Origin: Atrichornis clamosus
Taxonomy: Eukaryota > Chordata > Aves > Passeriformes > Menuridae
Assembly: GCA_013400975.1 (NCBI GenBank)
Contig: WBMZ01000392.1
Span: 124,001 to 188,000 of the forward strand
DNA: 64,000 nucleotides
Direction of reading: 5' to 3'
The position numbers and the translations under genes were made by a program. Every line of letters starts with the position of its first letter. The stretch's first letter is position 1. This document shows, one piece after another, positions 25,037 through 37,046 of the stretch. The notes below the pieces were generated by a model, which saw only the letters and a program-made list of their open reading frames with translations, ran no database searches and was not told the origin of the DNA.

Positions 25037-25984
25037 AAATCATGCACTTTGCTCAATAATCAGCAACCTTTTATGAAGTGGAAGGATACCTCTTTGAATT
25101 CTTAGTAGTCAATATAAAACCAGGAACATAAGATCTGGTATCTCCAGTAATTTTAATCATCTTGAGGGTGAGGTCTCTTTCCGTGTGATTGACCAATTCT
25201 TCTTAAAAATACATTACATTACTTAGTTCAGTAACTGTCAGTAGTCTGCTGCCTCACAGTATGAAAGTCACTGAATAAAATATAACTTGCAAGCTTTTTC
25301 ACATGTGCTGCCCTGTATTTTCAGAAGGTGTGAACAGGTGGTATGTGTGGAAGAAGAGATGCTGAAAAATGTGGGTGAAAAGATCATGAAAGATTTTGCA
25401 GTCTTTGCTCAGACTGGATACTATTTCATTCCTTTAGTATTTTGTGCCAGAGCATCACTCATGGTATGTAGATGTTGATGTGGCAAACATTTCTGGAGTG
25501 TTCAGTGGTGAAGTACTACTCAAAGTGAATAAAAGAGCAGTTGCATCAGTCCTAAAGTGAGCTGAAGAGACAGCAGGTAGGATAAAAAAAAGCAGTGCTA
25601 AACCAGCAGAAATGTCATAAGACACGAATCTCTTTGATTGCTTTGCAAGTTTTTGCAAAGTTTTCCAGGGGATGATGGAGCAGCCAATGCTGAAGTGAAG
25701 GAAACCATGAGACAGAAATTAATTCTCCAGGGAAGCCAGATCTGCCTTGGGATCACACATTTTCCCTTGGGACACACACAGGCAACCATGTTTGTACTTT
25801 TGGAGTGGATTGAACTCTGTGCCACTTCCAGGATGGAGGAGATGCAGCATAGTTTCTGTCTTGTGTGGAAGTAGTCCTGGAGAATGCAAGGAAAATGTTC
25901 CCAAAGGCAGTTTCTACTACTGCCCATCATTGCCTCAAAGATAACCACAGTGTGGTCCTGCACATCATAATGTCTCCTTAAAGA
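25037..25984. other. intergenic, no gene seen
   Basis: A 129-codon minus-strand frame (25,598-25,987) and several overlapping shorter frames cover this interval. None contains a motif that I recognise, and both strands are open to a similar extent, which argues for chance. Confidence 0.5.
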
Positions 25985-26014
25985 CACTTGTCTTTCTCTT
26001 TAAAAAGACAAGTG
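25985..26014. repeat. perfect 11-base inverted repeat (hairpin)
   Basis: The arm 'cacttgtcttt' (25,985-25,995) is the exact reverse complement of 'aaagacaagtg' (26,004-26,014), with an 8-base spacer. If transcribed it would fold into a stable stem. There is no flanking gene to support a terminator or microRNA role. Confidence 0.9.
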
Positions 26015-28229
26015 GATGATGAAAAAAGCAAAATTGTAACGTATCAGCATTATGTTCACAGGTGTTGAACCAAAGATCCTGATGCAAGACATGATCAAGA
26101 ACAAGCTGAGGTATGGAGTCAGCCACCAGTGACTTGTAATAATTACCTGATGTGGGAAAAGGAACAATAAATACAGCTCCTGCTGAACAGCCCATGCCTT
26201 TGGTTTTATGTTTTCTCCAGGACATTTCTGTTTTAGTATCTCTCCCCTCAGCTATGCTGCTCTTGAGCCTGTCTCAGAGCAAAAGGGAACAGTTGTTGTC
26301 CAGCCTGTCTCACCATCTAGAGTACCTTCAGCTTCTACTTATAAATATCAGGCCATTAAATCAGAGGTGGAAAGATGTGTCACATGTGTTAAGTGAACAG
26401 TCACACACAAAAAGAACCAAATTCTCAATGCTGAATATGAAAAGCTTAAAAGAATCTCTTGGCCTTGACATAATAATTGAAACTATTAATCAGACTGTGA
26501 AGCTCAGCCAGAACACTTGCAGTTGTACAATTCAAAATATAGGGGGGAAATATCCAGTGGACAAATTAATGACAATTAACAGATTGTTCAGTATAGGCCA
26601 TTGTATTTTCAGTGATCTGAGAGCAAAAGGAAGCATCAGCTGTCTGATGAGACCAGTGACTGATGAGACTCAGGACTGAGGGAATGTGTGTTCTCAGAAA
26701 AGCCCACCTTCACAAAACCCTCTTTGAAGTTATTGGGAAAACAAATTTCTTCTCCCGTCTGTCAGGTTAATGGCACTCAATCATTTCCTGTATAGAAGCC
26801 TGCTAATTATGTCCCTATAATAACCATTTGTGTTGCATTGCACTCCAGCACACCAGCCTGATCAGATGGCTTGCTTGCAAACAAATCTTATCACCACCAC
26901 CCCAAGGATGGCACAAACTTATAATGACCCCATGAGCAAGGCTGAGTGGGGAGCGTGGCAGGCAGGAATACAAGAGAAGTGTGTGGGGTTGTCCCACATC
27001 CATTCATTACCAATCGCCTGACAACTTTCTGTGTCCTGCCCTCTCTTCCTCAGGCTGAGGACAGAGGTAACAGCCAGACAACCCCCAGAGAAGTGACAGA
27101 CGGCAAACTGCTCAACACAGCAGTGTGCTCCTGTAGTCAATGTGCAAAACCAAGCAAATCAGTAGCTCTGCGTGTGAATGGGGCTGGTTACGTGATCATA
27201 ACTCATTGACTCAAAGACTCAAAGAGCAGATGAAGTCATTTGGTGACTGATTGGGCTGTGTCTTTTCAAAGAGTGGTGAGAAGTGCATGGTGCAAGGAAG
27301 AGGATAGAGGAGTGAAAAAAGAAACCTAACAGAAGAGTTCTCGGTTTTCAATCTACTGGATGTAGACAGTGAAACTTTCCTCTTTCTCCCAGTCCTATCT
27401 CCCATCAGCTTTGGTTAACAGAGTGCTGCTTTCCAGATAATAATATTTTACTTGGTTTTGTAAAAATGTTGCTGTCTTCAGTTAGAAGTTTGAGTACTAA
27501 TACATTATTATTTTTTTTTAAAAGGTAAATATGGAGCAACATTGGCAAAATCTATTCTTTGAAAAAAACATCAAGGAAAGAAGTGTTTGATTTTCAGATT
27601 ATTTCACCAAATAATCCTTTCATTTCTCACTGTGTGGCAGATAGTATAATCATCTATGTATAAATAGCGATAAGAGCAAAGGCGTGACATGATCTGCTCT
27701 GTTGTGGAGAATGTGGAAGATTTTTTTCCAGAACTTTTTCTTCTTTTGTCCTTGAGGGACTGGAGGTAGTCATTTCAGCAAGCAGCAAAAGAAAAAACAT
27801 ACAGGTATTGTATCAGATCCCAGCTATTCATGAGCTGAAGTAGCTGGTTTTGGTCCTGCACCATTCAGCATGCAGGACTGCACCCGTAGCTGGAATGGCA
27901 CGTACATAATTTCCTACAGGAACACAAATAGCTAGGTCATTGTTTTGCTAATTTGTTTGAGAATGCTTATCTAAGCAAAGACCAGCTCTCATTTTCCTCA
28001 CTGTGTAATTCCATTCAGATTGTAAGGAACAGTGGGAGATCAGACAACATGCAGCCCTTCTCCCTTACCCCTGGTGGGACGTACCACCACTTTAAAGCAA
28101 AGGTAGTGATGTTCCCACTGTCTAGCTGATCGATTCTGCCACTAAAAGGACTGACATCTCAGCAGCAGCACTGAGAGGAAACACACCTTGGCTTCTACCA
28201 GAGCAAAGAAGTGCATCTGAGTTCACTGT
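26015..28229. other. intergenic, no gene seen
   Basis: Contains a 175-codon plus-strand frame (26,152-26,679) with no recognisable domain, low-complexity leucine/serine content and no Kozak or splice context. It is judged a chance frame. The rest is AT-rich with no recognised repeats. Confidence 0.5.
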
Positions 28230-28800
28230 AAGATGCTGCCTTGTTTTAGCACCTCTCCTCCTGTTCCATGCCTGTCTTATAAACACCCATGGAGCCCCAG
28301 CTTGTCAAGCCCTGGTGTCAGAGGAAACGTGCTGCCAGCTGACAAGGACTGGATTAGGCTCCTGAGGCTGCTCTTTAAGCACCCACACTGCAGAGCAGCA
28401 AGAGGTCTGGCACTCAGGATACAGGCTAAGCCTCTCACATGGTGGCAGGGAAACAGGCTGAGCAAGGGACAACAGTCTTTGAAATCCCTGTGTCCGCACA
28501 CACAGGGAGAGCCCCGTGCCCTTGCGGTGCCTGGGATGCAGTGCAATCAGGAGGAATGCCCCCACCACAGCCACCTGTGGCTGACCACTGCAGCAGAGCA
28601 CAGCAGGTTAAAGCAGGGCAGGAGAGAGAGTTGGCATGACTACTGCAGAAGTCTTCTAGATGGCTGTGCAATAACTAATCATTACGCAGCAAAGGGTAAT
28701 AATTGCTCCTTAATGCTGCAGTGCATGAACTGGATTCATGGCAGAGCACAAGAGGTTGAAGAGATGAGGGTGTTAGTGCAACAAAAATAAATTGGTGTGG
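28230..28800. promoter_or_regulatory. locally GC-richer block with homeodomain-type cluster
   Basis: The first ~350 bases are GC-richer than the flanks and leave frames open on both strands, including 185 codons on plus at 28,233-28,790. No domain is visible and the overlapping minus-strand frames are also long, so coding is doubtful. From 28,665 to 28,720 there is a cluster of homeodomain-like words: TAATCATTA (28,676-28,684), GGTAATAATTGC (28,695-28,706) and CTTAAT. This pattern resembles developmental enhancers. Function is inferred, not shown. Confidence 0.3.
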
Positions 28801-28993
28801 TCCCTATCAAAGAGGTGTTAATAGATCTTCAAAATAAGCAAATTATTCCTCTTTATTTAGTTATTATCTCTTCTCTGTCTATGGTTCAGCTGCAAAACAT
28901 TTCTTCCTTTCTGGCTGTTGTGGTTTTAATTTTGTTCCTTTAAGAAGAAATAATGTGCAAAAAATTAAAATCTTAATCTGGAGCTATTCTTGT
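28801..28993. other. intergenic, no gene seen
   Basis: AT-rich interval with nothing recognised. Confidence 0.5.
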
Positions 28994-29031
28994 GAAACAA
29001 ACAAACAAACAAACAAACAAATAAATAAAAA
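28994..29031. repeat. (CAAA)n microsatellite
   Basis: Six uninterrupted CAAA-type units followed by two TAAA units. A typical tetranucleotide microsatellite. Confidence 0.97.
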
Positions 29032-31067
29032 GTGAGAACTCTCCTGGGCTTTTTTTCCTTGTTCTTATGGTTGTCTTGCATTACCGCCACTGCCAGAGGG
29101 TTAGGAAATAAGCTCAACCACAGCTTCCTCATGCCTTGAAGGAAAGGGCTGAAGACCTTTTTTGTTTGCTCCGTCTACTTGAACTGGAATAAAAGTTAAA
29201 TTGGGAGCTTTTCACCAGCTAAGATGTGCAGTCAGGAGTCTCTGAGCCTCCAAGCTGACTCAACCTGAACGTAGCATCTAAGGTGTCTCAGAAAATGCAG
29301 AGGATGAACTTCTCCTTTGCTGCTGTGCTGTAGGTGTTTGTTATGCTGTCATCCTTAGCACAGAATCAAGGCATCCTCAGCTGGTCTTGTCTGCTGATCT
29401 GCACTGAGGAAACGATGTTTCAACTATTGCTTAAATGGTGGAGAAAAAAAAGGTGTAGGGAGAGCACAGAGTTGATCATCATTCTAGTCCTAGAATCATA
29501 AAACACGCTGACCACCAGAAGAAAGATTTCCTTTGAGAGAGAAAATGACCAGCCGGGCTATGCCCCAGGAACAGGTGATCCAGACCGTCTTCAGGGGGAG
29601 TAAGTCTTCAGAAACTGCACCTTTTGTCCACAGCAGCCAGTTCCAATGACTCCCTGAAGAGCAGCACATTTGATTTCTGGGCTGCCACTCTATCCCCTTG
29701 TCACACCCTCCCATCCCAGGTAAATCCTGCTGTTGCTGGTTTGTGTGGCTAAGTGCTTTCTCTCTGCAGCGTTACACCTGCCTTTCCCTCACAGCTCTGA
29801 ACCCTCCCACCCAGTATTCTGGGGCAATGTTTTCAGAGCCCCTGAAGCAGTGTGTTCACCTCACTCTTCCCACCCTCCTATTCTCATGCTGCTGACCTTA
29901 GAACCTCACACCTTCACCCCCAATAGTCTTTCCGTGCTGGGTTCTTATGGGCAGCGATTGCTGCCTGTGAGACAACCAGATTTTTTTTTTTTCCCTACTT
30001 TCACTGTATTTTAATTATAGCTTTCATTTTATGCAAGGGACACAAAAATGCTCATGTGTGCACGATGATCTGGCCATGCAGCTGCTGCCCTGAGCAGTGC
30101 ATGCTGCAGTCAACACTCACAGTAAGCAGTGACCACCATCTGAGGGTTCTTGCAACTGTCCCTAAGCCAGTGTTCCCACCACTCTCTCTCAGAAGTGTCT
30201 GGCAGCAGTGAGCAAGCAAAGGGAACAGCCATACAGTGATATTACCTCAGCATAAGTTCCTTAAGTTTAAGAAATTGGTTGTATGGGGAGCTCCCTCTGA
30301 CTTTATTTGCATCACAAAGGTTTTGGTAGCGTTTTTCTTGCTATATTCTGTCTGTTTTACTCATTTATTTTCTGATTTGCGCTTTTAGAATAGCAAAATA
30401 TCATAAGGCACTGAGTGCCCCAGCTCAGCCATGCAGTGATTTTTTAAAATTTATGGCTGAAAGCTCTGGATGGGATGTTGGAAAAGTAAATTAAATAGAT
30501 CCCTGTTCACCTGCTCCCTCTCTTCAACCTTGCTTAGACCTACACATATGCCTCATAAGTCATATAATTCCTGGTATGATGAGTCCTAGTCTACTGGACA
30601 TCTCCTCTCTGAAAGACAGGTGATTCTCACCATCTTTGCCACCTTCCTGTGTACCTTTCCCAGTTCCTCTACGCCCTTGCAGCACAAGCATGTGCAGAAC
30701 TGCTCGTGGGGTTAGGGAGATCTATCATGGACCTGTTTCAGGTGGAGTCTGCTGAGAGGTATCCCATGTCCAGATGCCTGTACCACCAGCACCCGGGGCA
30801 AATGGAAAGGCTCTTACTCTCCAAAGGAGGGAAATATCAGGTCCATGTTATTAAGTAATTTTCTTATGGAATAAAAAGCAACAGAAAATTTGAAAGATAG
30901 TCTATCATTCCCTTCTTTCTATGGATACTCAAATTTAGGTAAGGTTGAGAGTAAATTTAGTGCTGACTGTTCCAGAAATGCTGATCCAAATGCTTTAAAA
31001 TCTAAACAGGAAGAGCAGACAAAGCTTGTGAGAATGAAAATGTTATTTTATACTATTTCCGTGTTAG
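29032..31067. other. intergenic, no gene seen
   Basis: No supported gene. A CAG|GTAAAT splice-donor-like word at about 29,717-29,725 sits after a moderately GC-rich 200-base stretch, but no acceptor or coherent frame accompanies it. A T-tract lies at about 29,981-29,992. Confidence 0.5.
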
Positions 31068-31150
31068 AAGCCGAGTTACAGGAAGTTGCTCAGTTTGTCC
31101 GAGGCCATGTCAGCAATGTGGTGAAACCAGGAATTCAGCCCTTGTCACTA
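31068..31150 (-). mobile_element. possible MIR-like SINE fossil, inverted
   Basis: The words 'aggaagttgctca', 'ccgaggccatgtcagcaatg' and 'aaaccaggaattcagccc' follow the order of the reverse-complement MIR core ('agtgacttgcccaaggtcacacagc...gccaggattcgaaccc'). Divergence and small insertions make this weaker than the copies at 11.4 and 62.4 kb. A plus-strand frame runs through it, with no known domain. Confidence 0.42.
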
Positions 31151-33299
31151 CTTTCTGCAAGCAGTAACAAGAAAATTACTCCTCATCTTTTTACCTATGT
31201 GTCATTTCCACACCCCACTTTGATTTTTAAGAGACGTTAAAGACAATAATGTGGAATATTGTCACATTTGTCATTCAGTAAGGATGGCAGTGCTTGAGTT
31301 ATCTGGGTTTTTTTAACCAGATATTTTACATTCCCCTGTGCTTCAGAGTAGGAGATACAGAGCCTCACTCCTTACTAAAAAAAGGAAGAGAGATAGTTGC
31401 AGGCTTTCTTCAGACAAAACATACCAAATGGTTTTGTTCATCTTCTTGCTTTTTTCTTTCCTTGCTTTTTTTCTAACTTTGTACTTTTGGGGTTTTTTCC
31501 CTTTACTGAATCACATAGCAAAATAATTAATAACAGTAGGATATTCCTTGCAGGAAACTGCTTCTGATGTCAAAACCTTTCAGTAAAAATCCCTACATTT
31601 ACTCCCAGTGGATCAGATTGTGAAAATGACTAGCAGATATCAAACACATAATTTTAATGAGAATTTAACAGTAAGCCCTTCATGTATTCTTTTCTTCTAA
31701 TAGCAGTTAAGTGTGCTGGCTATCACAAATGTCAAAAGCACAAGGGTAACTTATTTTACCTTCCTTTTCCCTTGTTCTTCCTCATATTTAAGAGCCTTCT
31801 ATGTTTGTCTAAAGGAGGAAACTTTACAACCAAGATGCCTTGTTTAAAGTCTCACTGCTAGGGCTCAAGGTCGTACTGAAAAGACATGACATTGCCAGGT
31901 TAAATATAGAACTTTCTTTGGTGATGGCCTCTCCTTTCATGTCACTCGTGTTCTGACAGCTTTCATCAGCTGAATATACTCTGCTAGAAAAGTGAAATTA
32001 GTGTGGGTGAAAGATGCCAGTAATGGATCAGGAGATCAGTTTGAGCTTAGCCTAAGCATGGAAAAGCAATAGCAGAGAAAACATCTCTCTTTTACCTCTC
32101 ACCAACATCTGGAGCAGTTGGAGCTTCAGAACCTTTTTATGTGAGAGATACTGAATATTTTAGCTTATCCTCCATTCTGAACAGGAACTTTCCCAATAAG
32201 CATCTCCTAAAGGCTTAATTTTCCAATACTCCAGTGCAAAGAAAGACAGTGCAGATGGAGTCTGTCCTCTCCTTTTTTCCATTTGGCAGCACCACAGCTG
32301 GACCTTAACACCTGACAATCTGCAGCAAGTGAACCCTTACAACACTGTCACGAGACCAGGAAGAATTCTTGTCCCTGCCTGAGGATGCCAAGCCAAAGCC
32401 TACCCAAGGTGACAGGAGTTGGTCTCTGACCTCAGCAGACTTTGTGTCAGGCCACTGGAATGTGTCAAAAATCAGGCAGCAGGTTGGTGGCATGGTCAGG
32501 AGCTTATCTGTGATCAACTTGGTCTCAGTCCAGCGTGCTAAGTGAAAAAATATCCTTCTCTAATTAAACCCTGATGCTTGCAGCACCCTTAGTCTGGGAG
32601 TGTCTGGGATATTCAAAGGATTATATGGAGGGAGATCAAAGAGGTATCTAAATCTAATAAAATGGTAACCATCGGTGAGTTCACCCACCTATATGTTGAA
32701 AGGTCAACTGGTACAAACAGATTAAAAAAAAAACCCAGTTCCTATGGGATTTCTAGAATAACTGGAGAACATAAAAATAGGTACTCTTAACTAAGAAGCT
32801 GGAGACATGATACAGTCAAAACACTGAAAAGTAATAAACTTATTACTACATTAATAGTGTGAGGTTAAAACTGATAGTAATTAGTGAACCGCTTAAAAAC
32901 ACTGAAGGCAGAAATAAATTTTAAAAAAATGCAAAGAATGAAAGAGAAAGAAAGTAACACCCATGGATTCAAAACAACAGGTATATCAACAGGCAGTTTC
33001 TGATTCAGTGAAGTCATGCAGAAAGCAAACTGGACGGCAAGATAGGAAAAAAGTTACTGTGAAATGTTAAGGTCCAAGAGGTTGTTTGAATCAAGCAACC
33101 AGCTTTCAGGAAATGACACTTCATCTCTGGTGAAGCCCATGGCTAAGGGAGGGACATTATAATAAAACACAAACAAAATGTCAGATGGAAATGAAGAGGG
33201 CCAAGGATGCACAAACTGACAAGAGCTTGTGGGGGTGTGTGCAGAGAGGGAACTGCAGGACATTTCTGAAAGGTCTTAAATTCACCAAGTTCAGGAGGA
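31151..33299. other. intergenic; possible leftward extension of an old LINE
   Basis: No supported gene. T-rich runs occur around 31,436-31,500. From about 32,930 onward the base texture (purine-rich, A-rich sense strand) resembles the adjoining LINE and may belong to it, but no block could be matched with confidence before about 33,300. Confidence 0.45.
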
Positions 33300-34555
33300 A
33301 ACCAATGGGATCTGCTGCATATCAAGGGACTATTTGGAATAATTAATGAGGAAAAGGACTTTGCAGAGGTTCGGAATTATTTGTTTAGCTAAAGATTCTC
33401 TGCAAATGATGCTGTGCCGATATCCATGTTAGACCTATTTTTTTAAAGACAAGAAAGCACATGAGCTGTCAGAATGTGAAACATTGAAAGAGGAAACATT
33501 GGAACAGACTGATAAACTAAACAACAGCATATCACAAGGACCTCGTGGTTATATATGTAAGGGTTTGGAAGGCATTTGAAAGTGAAGTGGCTGTGCTGAT
33601 AGCAAAAATACGCGAGTTGTTGCTGAAGTCAGATACGCTACAGGACGGGAGGGGAGCAGCCAGCACACCTATCTTTAGGACAGGCACTGAATTAAGCTTA
33701 GCTATTATATACTGAAAAACCTTGTTTCACTTCCAGATAAATTGATTGAAACTAACAAAAACTAATTTTACATACAGGAGAGGGAAAAAAAAATCACAGT
33801 TTTTTTAAAGAAATGTTGTCTCATACATATTCTTTGAAATATCAAGCTAAAAGACCAAGAAAAACAACCTGATGAGTTTACATATATAGGTATTCGTATA
33901 TTGTCTTAAATTCTTTGACAAATTGAAGTTGTGATAGAATAGGTAAATTATCATTACAACTTGGAAGCTGATTAAGAAAAACAGAAACTACTCGAGTGAT
34001 CCTTTTTCACTGTAAAAGATTAACAGTTGTGCTGTCCAAGAACTTAGAACTCCTTTACTGAAAGTATTGCTCTTAAGAAAAGGGAAAAAGGATCGGAGTA
34101 TTTTATAGTATGTTAATTAAGTCGAGTGAAGTCAGCGTTAGGATCACAAATGGAAATAAGCATTGGCTGGTGCAGAACAACCACAGATGGTGTGAAATAC
34201 CTGGGAGCCTTTCTGGGTTCTAAGCCAGCTGTGACTACTCAGGGAAGGGTATAGGTATTACTGTGAACAACCCAATTCTGCTCTATTACAGCAGTGGTCA
34301 GAAAAAAAAAAAAAAAAAAAAAGCCCAAACCAAACAGACAAAATAAAACTTTCATTAGCATGGATGGAGTAAGAGGTGTTAAAATGGAAAAGATTTTATT
34401 GGATAAGATGATAGTCCTTGCCTGGAAAACAGTGCCCACATCTGTCAATCCATCACCAAAAAATGGAGAGAGAAGAATTACATAGTCTTTAAGACATGCA
34501 AAGTGACTGGGAACCCCAGGACTTAACTGAGAGAAAAAAAGAACCAGAGGGTTCA
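33300..34555 (+). mobile_element. ancient CR1/L3-like LINE, reverse-transcriptase region
   Basis: Remains of ORF2 of an amniote-type CR1/L3-like LINE in sense orientation. In one frame at 33,590-33,688 the translation reads AVLIAKIRELLLKS and then, after a diverged middle, TPIFRTGT. This matches the family's 'LLAKICNLSLKS...TPIFKKGT' block at the start of the reverse-transcriptase domain. Upstream, 'tttgcagaggttcgg', 'gatgctgtgccgatatcc' and 'cagactgataaactaaac' keep the expected order. Downstream, 'tccagataaattgattgaaa' (33,735-33,754), 'gccagctgtgactactcagg' (34,223-34,242) and 'gcagtggtcag' (34,291) follow the family order with large deletions between. Stops and frameshifts are abundant, so no protein is made. 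The left boundary is uncertain. A 21-base A run interrupts the 3' part. Confidence 0.74.
34302..34322. repeat. poly(A) tract, 21 bases
   Basis: An uninterrupted run of 21 A within the old LINE. It lies where related elements have a short 'caaaaaagc' stretch, which suggests slippage expansion after insertion. Its length is prone to sequencing and assembly error. Confidence 0.97.
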
Positions 34556-35079
34556 TGGCTGAGTAAATAAATGGCACCTATAAAATGACCTGGCTGCCCC
34601 TGTTGCTCTTTTTGTGTCCTATGACCGAGAGGTATCAATAACACTGAAAGACAACTAATTTAAATAGATCAAAGGTTGTCTGGAATATGATTTTCTGAAG
34701 AAAATGTTCAATTTATCTACTGAATTCACTGCCACGTGCTATCACTAAGGTACTGAACTTACTGGGAGGCAAATCTGGATTAGTTGCTTATCTGGTCAGT
34801 GAGTTTATCTGCAGCTTCTCTAAAATTGCTAGAGGTTTCCTTTTGGTGAGAGAGGTGAGCAGATCTTTTTTTTCATTTGGGAATGACCTCTGGGTAGTGA
34901 GCAAACACAAGCTGATGGGTATAAAAACATTTTACCTGAGGGCAGTGCAGATATCTAGGGCTGCATTCCCTACACCTGCCTTTTTGGTAACCGAGACTGA
35001 CAGAAGCACGGCACAGGACAAGACAAAACACCTGTCTGATCCAATGCTGTAATCATTATGTTCTAACGTTCTGTAACTG
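34556..35079. other. intergenic, no gene seen
   Basis: About 520 bases of AT-rich DNA with no recognised feature. A short T-tract lies at about 34,866-34,873. Confidence 0.5.
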
Positions 35080-35400
35080 CACGACTGATGCCTTCTTGAA
35101 TAGAAAAAAAGTGAGCAGTGATAACAAATAACACAAATTCTGTTAATTATTCATGCTAACTATTAATGAAACATTTGAAATGTATGAATATTTTCATGAA
35201 TAAATCATTGGTCACTGGCTTGCTCTAAATGACTTCAGAAATAATAGCAGAATAAGCTTGTTGCCATTACTCATGAACAAATTTATGAATAATTTTCAAT
35301 ATATGACTGCTCTGCTTTCTAATTGACTGAACATGAGATAGATGAGTTTAAAATAGACATCAGTAATTCATTGCAAAGCTGAGAGAAAATTTCTCAGGAA
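35080..35400. promoter_or_regulatory. candidate homeodomain/POU-type enhancer
   Basis: AT-rich but complex, with clustered homeodomain and POU-like words: TTAATTATTCAT (35,143-35,154), ATTAATGAA (35,162), ATGAATATTTTCAT with an internal ATGAA/TTCAT inverted pair (35,184-35,197), ATGAATAAATCATT (about 35,196-35,209) and TTTATGAATAATTTTC (35,282-35,297). The same ATGAAT core recurs at least three times in about 110 bases. There are no simple repeats or transposon blocks. This is the texture of long conserved non-coding elements near developmental genes. The regulatory role is inference. Confidence 0.38.
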
Positions 35401-36973
35401 TCTATGAAAATGCTGTAGGCTGTATCAGAAACTTAATTTTTCCCATCCACAGATTTTGCTAATTTTTGTTTCTCACGTGGTGGAATGGATTACAAAAATG
35501 AAGGATCTAATCCTCCGTGCTTGCAGATCATCCTATCTGCACCAAAATAAAGAGGTCTTTATATATTTAAACTACCTGAAAATCCTGAGCCAGAGAAATC
35601 ACTAAGCAAAAGAATTCTTTTAAATGACTAGGTTTATTTTATCACCTTGGTTTCCAACACTAATTTTGACAATGATTCAGAAGAAAGATCTATGGAGATA
35701 TTTTTGTCTCATTACACCTCTCTCAGAAAACCTCTCCAAAAAACCAAACAAAACCAAACACCGAACCAAAAAAACAAGCAACCAAAAAACCACGAAAACC
35801 CACACATGCCCACAGTTTACTCAGAGCTTGAGGGAAACCCTGGGAAATGCTGATTTACAGAATTTCTCGCCTATTTGTGTTGTGGCTGCTCACAGAGATC
35901 TTTATTGCCATCACTGCAAGAGGTGCCCCGTGCTATTCCCAATGCCCATTATCACATTGCATTTCCCTTTCAGCAGAGCCTGATGAAACAGAGCTGCTCC
36001 ATGAGCAGTTGTCAAAACACTGGCATATTCTAATTACAACACTTACTATGTTTCTGTGAAAGCCAAATTCTGAGCTCAATTGCACCAGAATAAATCGGAC
36101 GCAATTAAAATCTGTGAAGGCACCCCTGATTTGAAAGAATGTATTTAAGATCAGAATCTAGCCCGTGGAATCAAAAGAGATATTGGAATGACGGGAATCA
36201 GAAGATCATCTCATCAAACAGAAAACATGTAGAAGACTCTGAGTGAAGCAGCTGGCCCTAAATGATGGTCTGTTTCATTTTTTCCATATCATATTCCTGA
36301 AAATGAATACATGAAGCACATGCACTACTGAAATCCCATTGCATATCTTAGTGGCATTGGCAAGCACTCTTTAGGAACATGGAAACAAGATGAAACTCAC
36401 TTTACCTTGTTATATCTTCTTGGGACTTAAAATTACATTATATGAGAGATATTCTTTGGAACACCTGTTGAGATACATAAATATATATATCCCTTTCTCT
36501 GGGAAATAGATGGTGTTAGATATAGGTAACAATATAGCTTTAAAAGTACAACAGGCAGCTCTACAGCATAAAGCACTTTTACAGAGAAACAAGCTCAGGA
36601 TGCATGGGAAAAGGAGGCAGCCCTTTAATGCAACTTCAGGAGCGGTCTTAACTTTTAATTCTGCCCACTTCAATCAGGAAAGTGTAGGAAGGCGGTGGGA
36701 TAAGTCAGCAACAGATCCCCATTCGATTTAATATGGAGGGTTGGGGAATGCAATCTGCTAGGCACAAGCTGTTGGTGGTCAGCTGGTGAGACGTGGACAA
36801 GCAAGCAGGTAACTCTCTTTTGGGCAGCTCTGACACAGGAAAAACGGTGGAGACTCTGGCAAAACTGAAAGCTACCAAAATACAGGAACTGGAAAAGATG
36901 GGTAGGGTGGTGTGTGTGGAATCTCATTTAGCTACAGCAGTTCTCAGTGCTTGATTCTTTGTGCAGCCTGGTT
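35401..36973. other. intergenic, no gene seen
   Basis: Contains an A/C-rich low-complexity run at about 35,736-35,805 ('aaaccaaac'-type words). Frames of 70-119 codons without domains cross it. No gene is supported. Confidence 0.5.
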
Positions 36974-36994
36974 CTTAGAGATGGGATCTCTAAG
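36974..36994. repeat. perfect 9-base inverted repeat, 3-base loop
   Basis: CTTAGAGAT (36,974-36,982) and ATCTCTAAG (36,986-36,994) are exact reverse complements around GGG. The stem is compact and the context gives no function. Confidence 0.9.
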
Positions 36995-37014
36995 ATGGGT
37001 TTAACAGGGCTTGA

Positions 37015-37046
37015 AATGCTACCATACAATTTAATGCTACCATACA
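37015..37046. repeat. 18-base-period duplication
   Basis: The 14-base word 'aatgctaccataca' occurs at 37,015 and again at 37,033 with four bases between. A partial third 'aatatacaat' follows. Confidence 0.85.

Noticed and set aside
26152..26679. 175-codon plus-strand frame as a gene
   Set aside because: No recognisable domain, no splice or promoter context, and leucine/serine-rich low information content.
28233..28790. 185-codon plus-strand frame as a gene
   Set aside because: Overlapping minus-strand frames are also long, there is no domain, and the 3' half coincides with a homeodomain-type non-coding cluster. Local GC content explains the openness.
29600..29725. Exon ending at the CAG|GTAAAT donor-like word
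   Set aside because: No acceptor, no consistent frame and no conserved coding pattern upstream. A single donor-like word is common by chance.
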